DNA of 64,000 nt from assembly GCA_964500445.1 (NCBI GenBank), contig CAZCOG010000002.1, positions 124,001 through 188,000 on the forward strand, written 5' to 3'. Within the stretch, counting starts at the first letter, position 1. Each line of letters starts with the position of its first letter. This document shows, one piece after another, positions 36,234-45,612 of the stretch. Source of the stretch: Persicitalea sp964500445. GTDB taxonomy: Bacteria > Bacteroidota > Bacteroidia > Cytophagales > Spirosomataceae. A program made the position numbers and the translations under genes. Under the pieces are notes generated by a model that was not told the DNA's origin, did not search any database, and was given only the letters and a program-made list of their open reading frames with translations.

Positions 36234-36641
36234 ATGAACGATAAGTTGAGAATTTTCAAATGCGGACTACTGTGCTTCGCCTTGCTCGGATTGATGGCAG
36301 GTTGTTCGTCGGCACCAGAAAAGTTGGGGCAGTTGGATTTGGTGAAGTGGCGACAGGACCGGAGTGCCTGCGAAGGGATTCGTCCGACGCTGGTGAAGGA
36401 TTTCAAGATTGAGCAGGCAAACCTGATGGGCAAGTTTGCCGATGAGGTAGGAGAAATGCTGGGAAAGCCGGACATTCACCAGCTAGGATCACGGAATCAG
36501 AAGTTTTATGTGTATTTTTTGGAGAAAGGTCCACAGTGTGAAGACATCACTAAACCGTCTCCGGCGCTCAAAGTGATTCTCAGGTTTAACGCTGTCGGGC
36601 TACTGTCGGAGATTACCTACCAGAATGATTTACCGGAATAA
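36234..36641 (+). CDS. Small lipoprotein, unknown
   Basis: 135 residues. Signal with lipobox LMAGC (residues 20-24) followed by SSAPEKLG. Body contains CEGIRPTLVKDFK and KFADEVGEMLGKPDIHQLGSRNQKFYVYFLEKGPQC, reminiscent of SmpA/BamE-like lipoproteins that precede with a strand-turn pattern, but the match is too vague to name. Co-transcribed with the M28 lipoprotein, and the short gap suggests a linked role. Confidence 0.75.
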   Translation: MNDKLRIFKCGLLCFALLGLMAGCSSAPEKLGQLDLVKWRQDRSACEGIRPTLVKDFKIEQANLMGKFADEVGEMLGKPDIHQLGSRNQKFYVYFLEKGPQCEDITKPSPALKVILRFNAVGLLSEITYQNDLPE

Positions 36642-36653
36642 ATAAGACCCGCT

Positions 36654-37226
36654 TCACACAAAAAACTTCTTCCTTAAAATCATTTCTTCTACCACTTCCG
36701 GCACCAGGTAGCGAATGGAACGCCCGTTCCGTAAACTTTCGCGGATATATGTTGCCGAAATATCCAGTAAAGGCGCGGCTATGAAAGATACCTGCGGATG
36801 GTTGCCAAAATTGTGGGCCACCGCATTGGGTCTTGGATAAACGTACAACCCTACATATTCCAGAATTTTCTCGTGGTTCTTCCAGTTAGGAAATTGTGCC
36901 AGATTATCTTCCCCCATAATGAGCCTGAACTCATGCTGAGGGTACTTTTCCAGCAGCCGGATGAGCGTGTCGATAGTATAGCTGGGCCTGGTAAGATGAA
37001 ATTCAAAGTCGGTGGCTTTTAACCGGGAATTGTCGGCGATGGCTCGTTCAACCATATCGAAACGGTCGAATTCGTGCAGCAGACTTTTGTTTTTCTTGAA
37101 GGGATTCTGCGGGCTTACCACAAACCAGACTTGCTCTAAGTCCGTGGCGGTTGCCATCGTGTTGGCGATGATCAGATGGCCAACGTGGATGGGGTTGAAG
37201 GAACCAAAAAATAACCCGATTTTCAT
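36654..37226 (-). CDS. nadD: Nicotinate-nucleotide adenylyltransferase
   Basis: 190 residues. Adenylates nicotinate mononucleotide in NAD synthesis. GLFFGSFNPIHVGHLIIA nucleotidyltransferase motif (GxFxPxHxGH), and ISATYIRESLRNGRS as the ISxTxxR motif. Overlaps the gmk stop by four bases (ATGA), so translationally coupled to gmk. Confidence 0.96.
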   Translation of the reverse strand: MKIGLFFGSFNPIHVGHLIIANTMATATDLEQVWFVVSPQNPFKKNKSLLHEFDRFDMVERAIADNSRLKATDFEFHLTRPSYTIDTLIRLLEKYPQHEFRLIMGEDNLAQFPNWKNHEKILEYVGLYVYPRPNAVAHNFGNHPQVSFIAAPLLDISATYIRESLRNGRSIRYLVPEVVEEMILRKKFFV

Positions 37227-37789
37227 AGCGTGAATGCTTCTACCAGCCGCTCGGCCTTGCGGAGGGTTGCTTCCAGATCATCGTTGACCAGTACTTCGTC
37301 GAATTCTTTTTCAAAACTCGATTCGTAACGAACTTTGGCCATCCTTACAGCCATCGTTGCTTCGGTTTCAGTGCCCCGGAAATTAAGTCGGCGCTTGATT
37401 TCTTCTTCGGAAGAAACTTTCACAAATACCGCCATGGCGCGATCGCCGTAGGCTTCTTTAAGTTTCAAGCCGCCTTTTACATCTACATCAAAGAGCACGT
37501 GCTTGCCTTCGTCCCATAGGCGTTCGATCTCTTCTTTGAGCGTTCCATAATAGTTTCCGGCGTAGACCTCCTCCCACTCGGCAAATCCTTTGGCGGCAAT
37601 CTTCTCACGAAATTCCTTGACCGATAGAAAATAATAGTCACGGCCATCTACCTCATAATCGCGGCGGGGGCGAGTACAGGCGGAAACGGAGAAGGCAAGT
37701 TTTTGGGGAAAAGTATCGAGAAGGTGCCGGACGATGGTCGTTTTACCCGAGCCGGAGGGGGCGGAAAAAATGAGGAGTTTTCCTTCCAC
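37223..37789 (-). CDS. gmk: Guanylate kinase
   Basis: 188 residues. Phosphorylates GMP. P-loop SAPSGSGKTTIVRHLL; SVSACTRPRRDYEVDGRDYYFLS GMP-binding motif; LFDVDVKGGLKLKE. Follows the anti-sigma-like gene after six bases, and overlaps nadD, giving a sigma-anti-sigma-gmk-nadD string on the minus strand. Confidence 0.96.
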   Translation of the reverse strand: MEGKLLIFSAPSGSGKTTIVRHLLDTFPQKLAFSVSACTRPRRDYEVDGRDYYFLSVKEFREKIAAKGFAEWEEVYAGNYYGTLKEEIERLWDEGKHVLFDVDVKGGLKLKEAYGDRAMAVFVKVSSEEEIKRRLNFRGTETEATMAVRMAKVRYESSFEKEFDEVLVNDDLEATLRKAERLVEAFTL

Positions 37790-37795
37790 CTTCTA

Positions 37796-38077
37796 CTAAT
37801 TATTGAGTTGTGCTTTAATAGCGGCCACCAGTTTTTCGGGGCATGGGCGGCGCTCTACTTTATTATGGAGAGATTCTTTGATACACTTCTCGAGATGGTA
37901 CGTTTTAATGCAGGGCATACACTTGTCCATGTTCAGGCGGAAATGCTCCTTGTCTTCGGCGTTGGCCTCACCGTCCAATATCATTTGGATCATTTTCATG
38001 CATTCAGCATGATTCTCGCACTCTTGCTTGATGGGCTGCGCCAGTTTGGCCTCGGTTGTTTTAGATGATACATTCAT
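37796..38077 (-). CDS. Putative zinc-finger-type anti-sigma factor
   Basis: 93 residues. Context (directly after an ECF sigma gene) and the CMPC pair at 53-56 indicate an anti-sigma factor of the zf-HC2 type. The conserved His four residues ahead of the first Cys is replaced by Asn49 (NMDKCMPC); His45 lies slightly upstream and might serve. A second Cys cluster (CENHAEC) precedes it. No membrane segment, so it is a cytosolic regulator. Confidence 0.75.
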   Translation of the reverse strand: MNVSSKTTEAKLAQPIKQECENHAECMKMIQMILDGEANAEDKEHFRLNMDKCMPCIKTYHLEKCIKESLHNKVERRPCPEKLVAAIKAQLNN

Positions 38078-38160
38078 CGCGGAATCGGGTAATCGTAAAA
38101 CCAGTGGTAGTGATACAGTTGCCCCTATAACCGAAAGCCTCGCAAAAAAAGTTTCAGTCT

Positions 38161-38745
38161 TTATGCATCATATCCCATTGAATCGGCGTAGTCACGCAAT
38201 TTTTCTTTCAAAAGATTGCGGGCGCGGTGTAGCCGTGAACGAACTGTGCCGATCGGTATGTCCAGGATTTTGGCCATTTCTTCGTAAGTGAAGCCCTCAA
38301 TATCACAAAGAATAATAACCGTTCGAAAATCTACCGGCAGTGCGTTCAGGGCATTAGCTACCTCGTCGCCGATCATGTCCTGTACTGAATCGGTGCGTAA
38401 GTCCACGGTATGAGAAGCGTCCGCATCCTCAGAATTATAGGTAGTTTCTACTTCCTGATAATCAACCTTGGAAGGCTGCTTGCTTTTCTTCCGGTAGTCG
38501 TTTATAAAGCTGTTTTTCAGAATTCGGAACAACCATGCCTTGGCGTTGGTACCCTGTTCAAAGGAGGTAATAAAACGGAAGGCTTTCAAATACGTGTCCT
38601 GCACCAGATCGTTGGCATCGTCCTCGTCGGTGGTGAGCCGGTAGGCGAAATTGTACATCGAGTCTATGTGCGGCATAAATTCACGATTGAAGATATCGTG
38701 CTTCTGCGTGTCCGTGTAAACTTTCTTTTTAGGTGCTTCTGACAT
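38161..38745 (-). CDS. ECF sigma factor (sigma-70 family)
   Basis: 194 residues from ATG 38745. Region 2 has DDANDLVQDTYLKAFRFITSF and AWLFRILKNSFINDYRKK; region 4 is LPVDFRTVIILCDIEGFTYEEMAKILDIPIGTVRSRLHRARNLLKEKL. An acidic linker lies between. The anti-sigma-like gene is 83 bases downstream. In-frame ATGs at 38754 and 38769 are possible starts; 38745 leaves the usual N-terminal length. Confidence 0.92.
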   Translation of the reverse strand: MSEAPKKKVYTDTQKHDIFNREFMPHIDSMYNFAYRLTTDEDDANDLVQDTYLKAFRFITSFEQGTNAKAWLFRILKNSFINDYRKKSKQPSKVDYQEVETTYNSEDADASHTVDLRTDSVQDMIGDEVANALNALPVDFRTVIILCDIEGFTYEEMAKILDIPIGTVRSRLHRARNLLKEKLRDYADSMGYDA

Positions 38746-38998
38746 GATGGCTGGCATAGAATTGCACAATTTACGAATTTTAGAAATAGAGCCAAACGTA
38801 ACCTGCCAATGCTTGACGAACGGTCTCCTGAATCGATCAGTAGCAATTTATCATGGTGCAGGGTAAGAGGGTAATTAAAGCTACCAACCCGGAAACCGGG
38901 AAATGGTTTTCTGATAAAGGGCAAACTGGACTTATACAACTATCAAAATTCGCGCCAGCCCTCGGAAAGACAGCCAAAATGTCAGCGGGCGGAGGAGG

Positions 38999-39505
38999 CT
39001 ATCGCTTTGAAAACAGCTGAATAATTACAATAAGTAAAGTTGTAAAAGCCACACTTGCCACGATGCGCAACAGCGTGTAGCCGAGCATGCCGAAATGACT
39101 CATCTCAATAAAAAACAGCGTAGCATGGTGGAGTATAACCAGTGGCAACAAGTATGTCAGGAAAGTACCTATGCCCAGTTCGCCCAGGGTAATCTCCACG
39201 CGGTCGGTCGCACCCTTTGCTTCCAGCTGAATGTCGACCCAGAAGGGTTTTAAATAGGCTACCAGTAACGTAGCGGCAGCGTGCAAGCCCAGAGTATTGT
39301 AGAAAACATCCACCACCAGGCCCGTCAGAAACCCCAAAATGAGTAAAAATGTGCGGTTTACCTCAGCAGGTAACAGGAGGATAGCGCCAATGTAAACGAA
39401 GCAGAATGCATAATTAAACAGCACGATGTTACGCGTAATGAGGATTTGCAAAAGCACGTAAAATGCAAACCATAATGAATAGCGTATGATTTCACCCAGG
39501 CTCAT
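38999..39505 (-). CDS. mreD: Rod-shape-determining protein MreD
   Basis: 168 residues with several membrane segments (YSLWFAFYVLLQILIT; FCFVYIGAILLLP; FLLILGFLTGLVVDVFYNTLGLHAAATLLVAYLKPF, the MreD signature). Overlaps mreC by four bases. Helps position peptidoglycan synthesis with MreB/MreC. Third gene of the operon; PBP2 and RodA genes, common next neighbours, do not follow. Confidence 0.9.
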   Translation of the reverse strand: MSLGEIIRYSLWFAFYVLLQILITRNIVLFNYAFCFVYIGAILLLPAEVNRTFLLILGFLTGLVVDVFYNTLGLHAAATLLVAYLKPFWVDIQLEAKGATDRVEITLGELGIGTFLTYLLPLVILHHATLFFIEMSHFGMLGYTLLRIVASVAFTTLLIVIIQLFSKR

Positions 39506-40344
39506 CGGCGTTCTTCTTCTAAAGGTTGCTGTAGAGCATCCTGTTCGGGTTTAAGACGGTTAAGTACTACGTAAACGTAAGAGAGGTTGCTGAAATCGGT
39601 TGCCACGTTGAGGTCGATGTCGTAAAAAGTTTGGTCTGGCCTGATCCTGACGCTCCTGACTGTACCCACCATAATACCCGGCGGAAAAACAGAGTTGAAG
39701 TTGGAAGTAACTGCCGAGTCGCCCTTGATCACTTTCTTGTAGCGCGATACATCCATCATCGAAACTACCGTCGGATCCTTGCTCTGCCAGCGAACTGGGC
39801 CGATCTCGTCGCTGCGCACCAAACGCGACGATACCATGAACTGTGAATGCAAAATGGAGGTCACAACCGAAAACTGCTCGGAGCAGGAACGCACTTTGCC
39901 CACTACGCCCGTGGCCGATATTACACCCATGCCGGGTTTGATTCCATCTCTGGTACCTTTGTCAATCGTGATGTAATTATTGGCACGACTGGTTTCGACC
40001 ATGATGGCTTTGCCAACTACAAACTCGAAGCGGTTGGCAAACAGCGAGTCAGGATTATAAGCCGCGGGAGCATCCATCGGTCTGCCCTCCTGCAATCGTG
40101 CCACCAGGGCATTGAGTTTTACATTCTCCTGGGCCAGATTTTCGTTGATATCGCGCAGTCGGGTATATTCCCGAATGGAGTTGGATACCGTCAGTAGTTT
40201 GGCCACGTAGTAGTTCGACGTGTTGAAGTACGTGGCTCCCCAATAGGAATTGCTCTGGACGAGCAGCCAAAAGCTGAACACTTCCAGGAGGACAAAAAAT
40301 ATAAAATTGCGGTTCCGGGAGAAGAACTCGACGAGTTGCAGCAT
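39502..40344 (-). CDS. mreC: Rod-shape-determining protein MreC
   Basis: 280 residues. One N-terminal membrane helix (FIFFVLLEVFSFWLLVQSN), a short coiled coil (about 55-85, LRDINENLAQENVKLNALVARL), then the beta-rich periplasmic domain with GTRDGIKPGMGVISATGVVGKV. MreC links the MreB filament to cell-wall enzymes. The overlap with mreD and 36-base gap from mreB place all three in one operon. Confidence 0.93.
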   Translation of the reverse strand: MLQLVEFFSRNRNFIFFVLLEVFSFWLLVQSNSYWGATYFNTSNYYVAKLLTVSNSIREYTRLRDINENLAQENVKLNALVARLQEGRPMDAPAAYNPDSLFANRFEFVVGKAIMVETSRANNYITIDKGTRDGIKPGMGVISATGVVGKVRSCSEQFSVVTSILHSQFMVSSRLVRSDEIGPVRWQSKDPTVVSMMDVSRYKKVIKGDSAVTSNFNSVFPPGIMVGTVRSVRIRPDQTFYDIDLNVATDFSNLSYVYVVLNRLKPEQDALQQPLEEERR

Positions 40345-40380
40345 GAGCCGGTAAAAAGCTTGGCAGCCGAAAAATTATTT

Positions 40381-41406
40381 CTAGGTAATCAGAACCGGCT
40401 TGTAAAGTTCAAGGTTTTTCAGCACATCACCTGTACCGACAACCACGGCCCGCAATGGCTCATCGGCCACGTGGATGGGTAATTTGGTCTTGGCTGCCAG
40501 CCGTCGGTCCAAACCGTGCAACAGAGCCCCTCCGCCAGTCAGGTGGATACCGTTCCGATAGATATCGGCTGACAACTCGGGCGGGGAGATTTCCAGAGCT
40601 TTCATTACGGCCTCTTCAATCTTGGAAATAGACTTATCGAGCGCGTAGGCGATTTCACTATAGGTTACCTTGATTTCCTTGGGAATGCCGGTCATCAAGT
40701 CACGGCCCCGGATTTGATAATCTTCGGGCGGCGCGTCAAGTTCGGGTAAGGCTGAACCAATGGCGATTTTAATCATCTCGGCCGAACGCTCGCCAATGAG
40801 CAAATTGTGCTCGCGACGCATATAATCGACGATGTCGCGGGTGAACACATCTCCGGCAATACGTACCGACTGTTCGCAAACGATGCCCGAAAGAGCGATC
40901 ACGGCAATTTCAGTGGTACCCCCGCCAATGTCCACGATCATTACACCGTTGGGCTGGGTAATGTCGATACCAATGCCAATGGCAGCGGCAATCGGTTCGT
41001 GCACCATATATACTTCCTTGGCGCCGGCATGTTCGGCAGAATCTTTCACCGCGCGCTTTTCCACTTCGGTAATACCCGAGGGAATACAAATCACCATGCG
41101 GTGAGAAGGAGTGAAGAAACTGCGGCCAGAGTCGATCATTTTGATCATGCCCCGGATCATCATTTCAGCCGCTGTAAAGTCCGCGATCACACCATCTTTG
41201 AGCGGCCTTATCGTCTTGATGTTCTCGTTTGTCTTTTCGTGCATTTGCATGGCCGTATGACCAATCGCCAGCACCTTACCCGTCGCCTTGTCGATCGCAA
41301 TGATCGAAGGCTCATCCACTACCACTTCGTCTTTGCTGATTATTAGAGTATTTGCCGTACCCAAATCTATCGCAATATCACTCGTCAAAAAGTCAAACAA
41401 TCCCAT
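40381..41406 (-). CDS. mreB: Rod-shape-determining protein MreB
   Basis: 341 residues from ATG 41406 (MGLFDFLTSDIAIDLGTANTLI). Actin-like filament protein: phosphate-binding DLGTANT, VMIVDIGGGTTEIAVI, and adenosine motif HLTGGGALLHGLD. A longer frame to 41448 crosses the -7 element and is rejected. First gene of mreBCD, driven by the promoter at 41446-41475. Confidence 0.97.
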   Translation of the reverse strand: MGLFDFLTSDIAIDLGTANTLIISKDEVVVDEPSIIAIDKATGKVLAIGHTAMQMHEKTNENIKTIRPLKDGVIADFTAAEMMIRGMIKMIDSGRSFFTPSHRMVICIPSGITEVEKRAVKDSAEHAGAKEVYMVHEPIAAAIGIGIDITQPNGVMIVDIGGGTTEIAVIALSGIVCEQSVRIAGDVFTRDIVDYMRREHNLLIGERSAEMIKIAIGSALPELDAPPEDYQIRGRDLMTGIPKEIKVTYSEIAYALDKSISKIEEAVMKALEISPPELSADIYRNGIHLTGGGALLHGLDRRLAAKTKLPIHVADEPLRAVVVGTGDVLKNLELYKPVLIT

Positions 41407-41445
41407 GTTTTGTCCGTAAAAAATCAGCTTTTGGTTAGAAGTCCG

Positions 41446-41475
41446 CAAAATTAGTGATTATTAGCCACAAACAAA
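41446..41475 (-). promoter_or_regulatory. Promoter of mreBCD
   Basis: On the minus strand TTTG (41472-41475), an 18-base spacer and TAATTTTG (41446-41453) match the Bacteroidota consensus TTTG-N19-TAnnTTTG almost exactly. Leader to mreB is about 32 bases. This is the best promoter in the window. Confidence 0.85.
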
Positions 41476-41578
41476 GGTCTTTGTGTAAATAACCCAAGTG
41501 CCTATTTTTCAGGCGCGAGGTACTTGATAAATGGCTCTCATATCTACTTTTTTGCAAAAACGCTTACCTTTACGACCT

Positions 41579-43081
41579 ATGGGAATCAGAGCATGGCTAA
41601 GCCGCCCGCTGGCGCACCACATCGTGAAAAAACAACGCCGCTGGATGGCGAATGGCCCAGCGGCACAGGCCGCCTGGCGGGAGCAGTTGGTGACCAAGGC
41701 CGCTGCCACGCGCTTTGGCAAAGACCATTTTTTTCAGGAAGTAAAAACCTACGAAGAATTCAAAGACGCTGTCCCCATCCGGGATTATGAGGATTTGAAG
41801 CCCTACGTGGAGCATATTCTGCACGGCGAACAGGACGTACTTTGGCCAGGCCAACCCGCGTATTTTGCCAAAACCTCCGGCACTACTTCGGGCGTAAAGT
41901 ACATTCCCATCACTTCCGATTCGCTGCCCAACCACATCAATTCTGCCCGTGACGCATTGCTCAACTATGTCCACGAGACGGGCAAGGCAGAGTTTCTGGA
42001 CAAAAAACTGATCTTTCTCTCCGGCAGCCCTGAGCTGGAAAAGAAGGCGGGTATCAATATAGGAAGGCTGTCGGGAATTGTAAATCATCACGTACCCGGC
42101 TACCTGCGTACCAACCAACTTCCGAGCTACGAAACAAACTGCATTGAGGATTGGGAAACGAAATTGGAACGCATCATCGACGAAACCATCGATCAGCCGA
42201 TGTCGCTCATTTCGGGTATCCCGCCCTGGGTGCAAATGTACTTCGACCGCATCCGCGCCCGCACGGGCAAAGAGATTAAAGATGTTTTTCCTGATTTTTC
42301 GCTATTCGTTTATGGCGGCGTGAATTTCGAGCCCTACCGGGCCAAACTATACGAATCCATCGGTAAGCGCGTCGATTCAGTTGAAACCTATCCGGCTTCC
42401 GAAGGCTTTATCGCCTATCAGGACACGCAAACCGAAGAAGGTTTGTTGATGCTGCTTGACTCAGGAATTTTCTTTGAGTTCGTTCCCGTCGAAAGTTTTT
42501 TTGAAGAAAAACCAAAGCGGCTTTCTATCGCCGAGGTGGAAGTAGGCAAGAACTACGCAGTCATCATCAACAGTAATGCCGGACTATGGGGTTATTCTTT
42601 GGGAGATACGGTAAAATTCGTGTCTACCAATCCTTACCGGATTCTGGTCACGGGGCGCATTAAGCATTTTATTTCAGCTTTCGGTGAGCACGTTATTGGT
42701 GAAGAAATAGAGAAAGCCCTTCAATATGCCATGCAGCGGCACCCCGAGGTGGAGGTCACCGAATGCACCGTGGCTCCGATGGTAGGGCCGCCCGAAGGCG
42801 GGCTGCCCTACCATGAGTGGTTGATCGAATTTGCCACACCGCCTACTGACCTGCCTGGCTTTGCCAGAGACCTGGATAAACGCCTGACGGAGTTGAACGT
42901 GTACTACGACGACCTGATTTCGGGTTCTATATTGAAACCATTGATAATTACTTCCCTACCAAAAAATGCTTTTATCAATTATATGCGTTCGCAGGGAAAA
43001 TTAGGTGGACAGAACAAGGTACCCCGGCTCTCGAATGACCGGAAGATTGCGGAGGGACTTGGGTCAATTTTAAATGAGTGA
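41579..43081 (+). CDS. GH3-family acyl-adenylate/amino acid ligase-like protein
   Basis: 500 residues from ATG 41579 (MGIRAWLSRPLAHHIVKKQ), the family's usual start; an ATG at 41531 adds a poorly conserved 16 residues. The ATP-binding YFAKTSGTTSGVKYIPIT and SVETYPASEGFIAYQ motifs place it in the ANL/GH3 superfamily, which in plants conjugates hormones to amino acids. Bacterial substrates are unknown. dxr follows 75 bases later in the same direction. Confidence 0.88.
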   Translation: MGIRAWLSRPLAHHIVKKQRRWMANGPAAQAAWREQLVTKAAATRFGKDHFFQEVKTYEEFKDAVPIRDYEDLKPYVEHILHGEQDVLWPGQPAYFAKTSGTTSGVKYIPITSDSLPNHINSARDALLNYVHETGKAEFLDKKLIFLSGSPELEKKAGINIGRLSGIVNHHVPGYLRTNQLPSYETNCIEDWETKLERIIDETIDQPMSLISGIPPWVQMYFDRIRARTGKEIKDVFPDFSLFVYGGVNFEPYRAKLYESIGKRVDSVETYPASEGFIAYQDTQTEEGLLMLLDSGIFFEFVPVESFFEEKPKRLSIAEVEVGKNYAVIINSNAGLWGYSLGDTVKFVSTNPYRILVTGRIKHFISAFGEHVIGEEIEKALQYAMQRHPEVEVTECTVAPMVGPPEGGLPYHEWLIEFATPPTDLPGFARDLDKRLTELNVYYDDLISGSILKPLIITSLPKNAFINYMRSQGKLGGQNKVPRLSNDRKIAEGLGSILNE

Positions 43082-43156
43082 TTGAGTGGATTAGTGAATG
43101 ATAAAAAATTGGGTATAAGGAGGATTCTCCGAATCACTAATTCAAAATTAAAATGC

Positions 43157-44320
43157 ATGAGTAAAAAACAAATCGCCTTGCTGGGCTCTACGGGTTCTAT
43201 AGGTACTCAGACTTTGGACGTTATCGCCGCGCATCCCGACGCTTTTTCTGTCACGGTACTTACAGCGCAGAACAACGCCGATCTATTGATTGAGCAAGCA
43301 GCGCAGTTTCACCCGCAAGTCGTAGTGATTGGAGACGAAAGCCTGCGACCCAAGGTAGATTCCTTTCTTTCTCCTCTGGGTATCAAGGTGTATGCGGGCA
43401 AAGAAGCGCTGGCGTCGGTCGTAGAGTCGGACAACGTCGATATAGTTTTGACCGCATTAGTTGGCTATCCGGGTTTATTTCCCACGATGCGGGCCATTAA
43501 GGCAGGAAAAGATATTGCTTTGGCCAACAAAGAAACGCTCGTCGTGGCGGGCGAATTGATCGCTGATCTTGCCAGAAAAAATAAGGTAGCTATCCTGCCC
43601 GTGGACTCTGAGCATTCGGCTATATTTCAATGTTTGGTGGGCGAGAACCAAAATCCGATCGAGAAAATAATTCTGACGGCATCAGGTGGTCCTTTCCGGG
43701 GCAAAGACCGCGCTTTTTTGGCCAATGTCACTAAGGCGCAAGCTTTGAAACATCCCAACTGGGCAATGGGCGCTAAGATTACAATTGACTCCGCCACGTT
43801 GATGAATAAGGGACTGGAGGTAATCGAGGCCAAATGGCTTTTTGATCTTACGCCCGGGCAGATTGACGTCGTGGTGCATCCCCAAAGTATCATTCATTCG
43901 ATGGTACAGTTTGAGGACGGCAGTATCAAAGCTCAAATGGGACTGCCCGACATGCGGTTGCCGATTCAGTATGCGTTAGGCTATCCGCATCGCTTGCGGG
44001 CCGATTTTCCCCGCTTCGATTTTACTAAGTACCCCTCTTTGACTTTTGAAAAACCCGATACCTCAACCTTCCGTAATCTGTCGCTGGCTTTTGAGGCGTT
44101 GGAAAAGGGTGGGAACCTACCCTGTATTATCAATGCCGCTAACGAAGTGGCGGTGGCTGCTTTCCTGAACGACGAAATCGGGTTTCTGGAAATATCGGAT
44201 GTCATCGAAAGCTGTGCGGCGAAAGTCAGTTTCGTGAAAAAACCAGATTTTCAAGATTACGTAGAAAGTGATACTGAGGCGCGTCGCGTGGCGGCAGAAC
44301 TAGTCCACGCGAATGTATGA
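43157..44320 (+). CDS. dxr: 1-deoxy-D-xylulose 5-phosphate reductoisomerase
   Basis: 387 residues from ATG 43157 (MSKKQIALLGSTGSIGTQTL). Second step of the MEP isoprenoid pathway. NADPH motif GSTGSIG, LANKETLVVAG, PVDSEHSAIFQCL, ASGGPFRGKD, and MGAKITIDSATLMNKGLEVIEA with metal/substrate residues. A longer frame to 43082 lacks homology-like sequence. Overlaps the next gene by four bases. Confidence 0.97.
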   Translation: MSKKQIALLGSTGSIGTQTLDVIAAHPDAFSVTVLTAQNNADLLIEQAAQFHPQVVVIGDESLRPKVDSFLSPLGIKVYAGKEALASVVESDNVDIVLTALVGYPGLFPTMRAIKAGKDIALANKETLVVAGELIADLARKNKVAILPVDSEHSAIFQCLVGENQNPIEKIILTASGGPFRGKDRAFLANVTKAQALKHPNWAMGAKITIDSATLMNKGLEVIEAKWLFDLTPGQIDVVVHPQSIIHSMVQFEDGSIKAQMGLPDMRLPIQYALGYPHRLRADFPRFDFTKYPSLTFEKPDTSTFRNLSLAFEALEKGGNLPCIINAANEVAVAAFLNDEIGFLEISDVIESCAAKVSFVKKPDFQDYVESDTEARRVAAELVHANV

Positions 44321-44778
44321 GCCGCATCTTGCTGCTTAAATACCTGTCTGTTATTTTCTCAGCGGCACTCAAGTTCGTTGCCGGTCCACTCACGGGCCTT
44401 GCCCTCGGACTAACTTGGTATGAGGCCGCTTTGTGTTCAGCCGCAGGTATGATGGTCAGCGTGTTGACGTTTACCTACGTTGGTAAGGGGATACAAGTAC
44501 TTATAAAACGTTGGCGTAAAACACCTTCAAAGCGATTCAGCAAGTCCAGCCGTCTGGCCGTACGTATCTGGAAACGTTTTGGCATCATCGGCATTGCCAT
44601 TCTTACCCCCCTGCTTTTTACGCCCATCGGCGGGACAATCATCGCGGTGGCTTTTCGGGTACCAAGGCGCGAGATTTTTCTTTGGATGCTGATGAGTGGT
44701 CTATCGGTGGGAGCCGTCGTGAGCTTTGCGATGTATAAGCTTTATTTCCTGAAAGACTGGCTGGCTGGCTTTTTCTAA
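44317..44778 (+). CDS. Integral membrane protein, unknown
   Basis: 153 residues. Hydrophobic segments at LLLKYLSVIFSAALKFVAGP, WYEAALCSAAGMMVSVLTFTYVG, GIIGIAILTPLLFTPIGGTI and LWMLMSGLSVGAVVSFAMYKLYF, with a basic loop (RWRKTPSKRFSKSSR). GxAILTPLLFTPIGG is like small multidrug-export-type or DedA-like membrane proteins, but I cannot assign a family. Coupled to dxr by ATGA. Confidence 0.78.
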   Translation: MSRILLLKYLSVIFSAALKFVAGPLTGLALGLTWYEAALCSAAGMMVSVLTFTYVGKGIQVLIKRWRKTPSKRFSKSSRLAVRIWKRFGIIGIAILTPLLFTPIGGTIIAVAFRVPRREIFLWMLMSGLSVGAVVSFAMYKLYFLKDWLAGFF

Positions 44779-44847
44779 TAGACAAAGTCTTTGAAATAAG
44801 CGAGTAAACATAGCCCATTAGCCGATTTTTGTCAAGGGTCAACTCTA

Positions 44848-45612
44848 CTAACGGCTAACCGGCTTCTCGGATCGCTTGGATTTTTTCATGAAATCGCCCT
44901 GCGAAAAGTACTTCTCGATCAGGCAATACATCAATATGAAAAAATAGCGGCTTCCCATCTCCTTTATTTTCAGCTTCGATACGCCATACTTTCGGTTCGT
45001 CCAGCTATTGGGCACAATAGCGTAAGTATAGCCCCGTACGATAGCTTTCAAAGGTAGTTCAATGGTGAGGTTGAAATGTGGAGAAAGGAAGGGCCGAATC
45101 CCCTCGATAGTTTCGCGACGGTAAAGTTTGAAGGCATTTGTCGTGTCGTTATAGCTGATACCCATTACCACGCGCACGATGAAATTGGCGATACGATTGA
45201 TGACTTTTTTTGTCATTGGGTAATCTATCACTTTGCCGCCTTTGGACCAGCGTGAACCGAACACGCAGTCGTAGTTGCCTTCCAGCATTTTAAAGTAGTA
45301 CCTTACAAGATCTTCGGGGTCGTCAGACATGTCGGCCATAAAAATCGCCACGCAGTCGCCTTTGAATCGATCCAGGCCATACCGCACGGCGTAACCAAAT
45401 CCATTGGGGCCAAGATTGGTGAAGTATACCAATTCCGGTATTTCTTCCGAAAGCTCGTCCAGTACCCGCAAAGTTCCGTCTTTTGAATTATCGTTGGTTA
45501 CGCAGATTTCATGCGGCACGTGGTACTTTTTTAGGGTAGCGTGCAACGCTCGCAGCGTGTGAGATATGGATTCCTCTTCGTTGTAGGCCGGAATGACGAC
45601 GCTTAATTTCAT
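44848..45612 (-). CDS. Family 2 glycosyltransferase
   Basis: 254 residues from ATG 45612 (MKLSVVIPAYNEEESI). The GT-A fold has VTNDNSKDGT and FMADMSDDPEDLVRY (DxD-like DMSDD), as in dolichol-phosphate mannose synthase-like enzymes. It ends with a basic, non-membrane tail (FMKKSKRSEKPVSR), so it is soluble or peripheral. Longer in-frame sequence to 45696 is unlike the family. Acceptor unknown. Confidence 0.9.
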   Translation of the reverse strand: MKLSVVIPAYNEEESISHTLRALHATLKKYHVPHEICVTNDNSKDGTLRVLDELSEEIPELVYFTNLGPNGFGYAVRYGLDRFKGDCVAIFMADMSDDPEDLVRYYFKMLEGNYDCVFGSRWSKGGKVIDYPMTKKVINRIANFIVRVVMGISYNDTTNAFKLYRRETIEGIRPFLSPHFNLTIELPLKAIVRGYTYAIVPNSWTNRKYGVSKLKIKEMGSRYFFILMYCLIEKYFSQGDFMKKSKRSEKPVSR

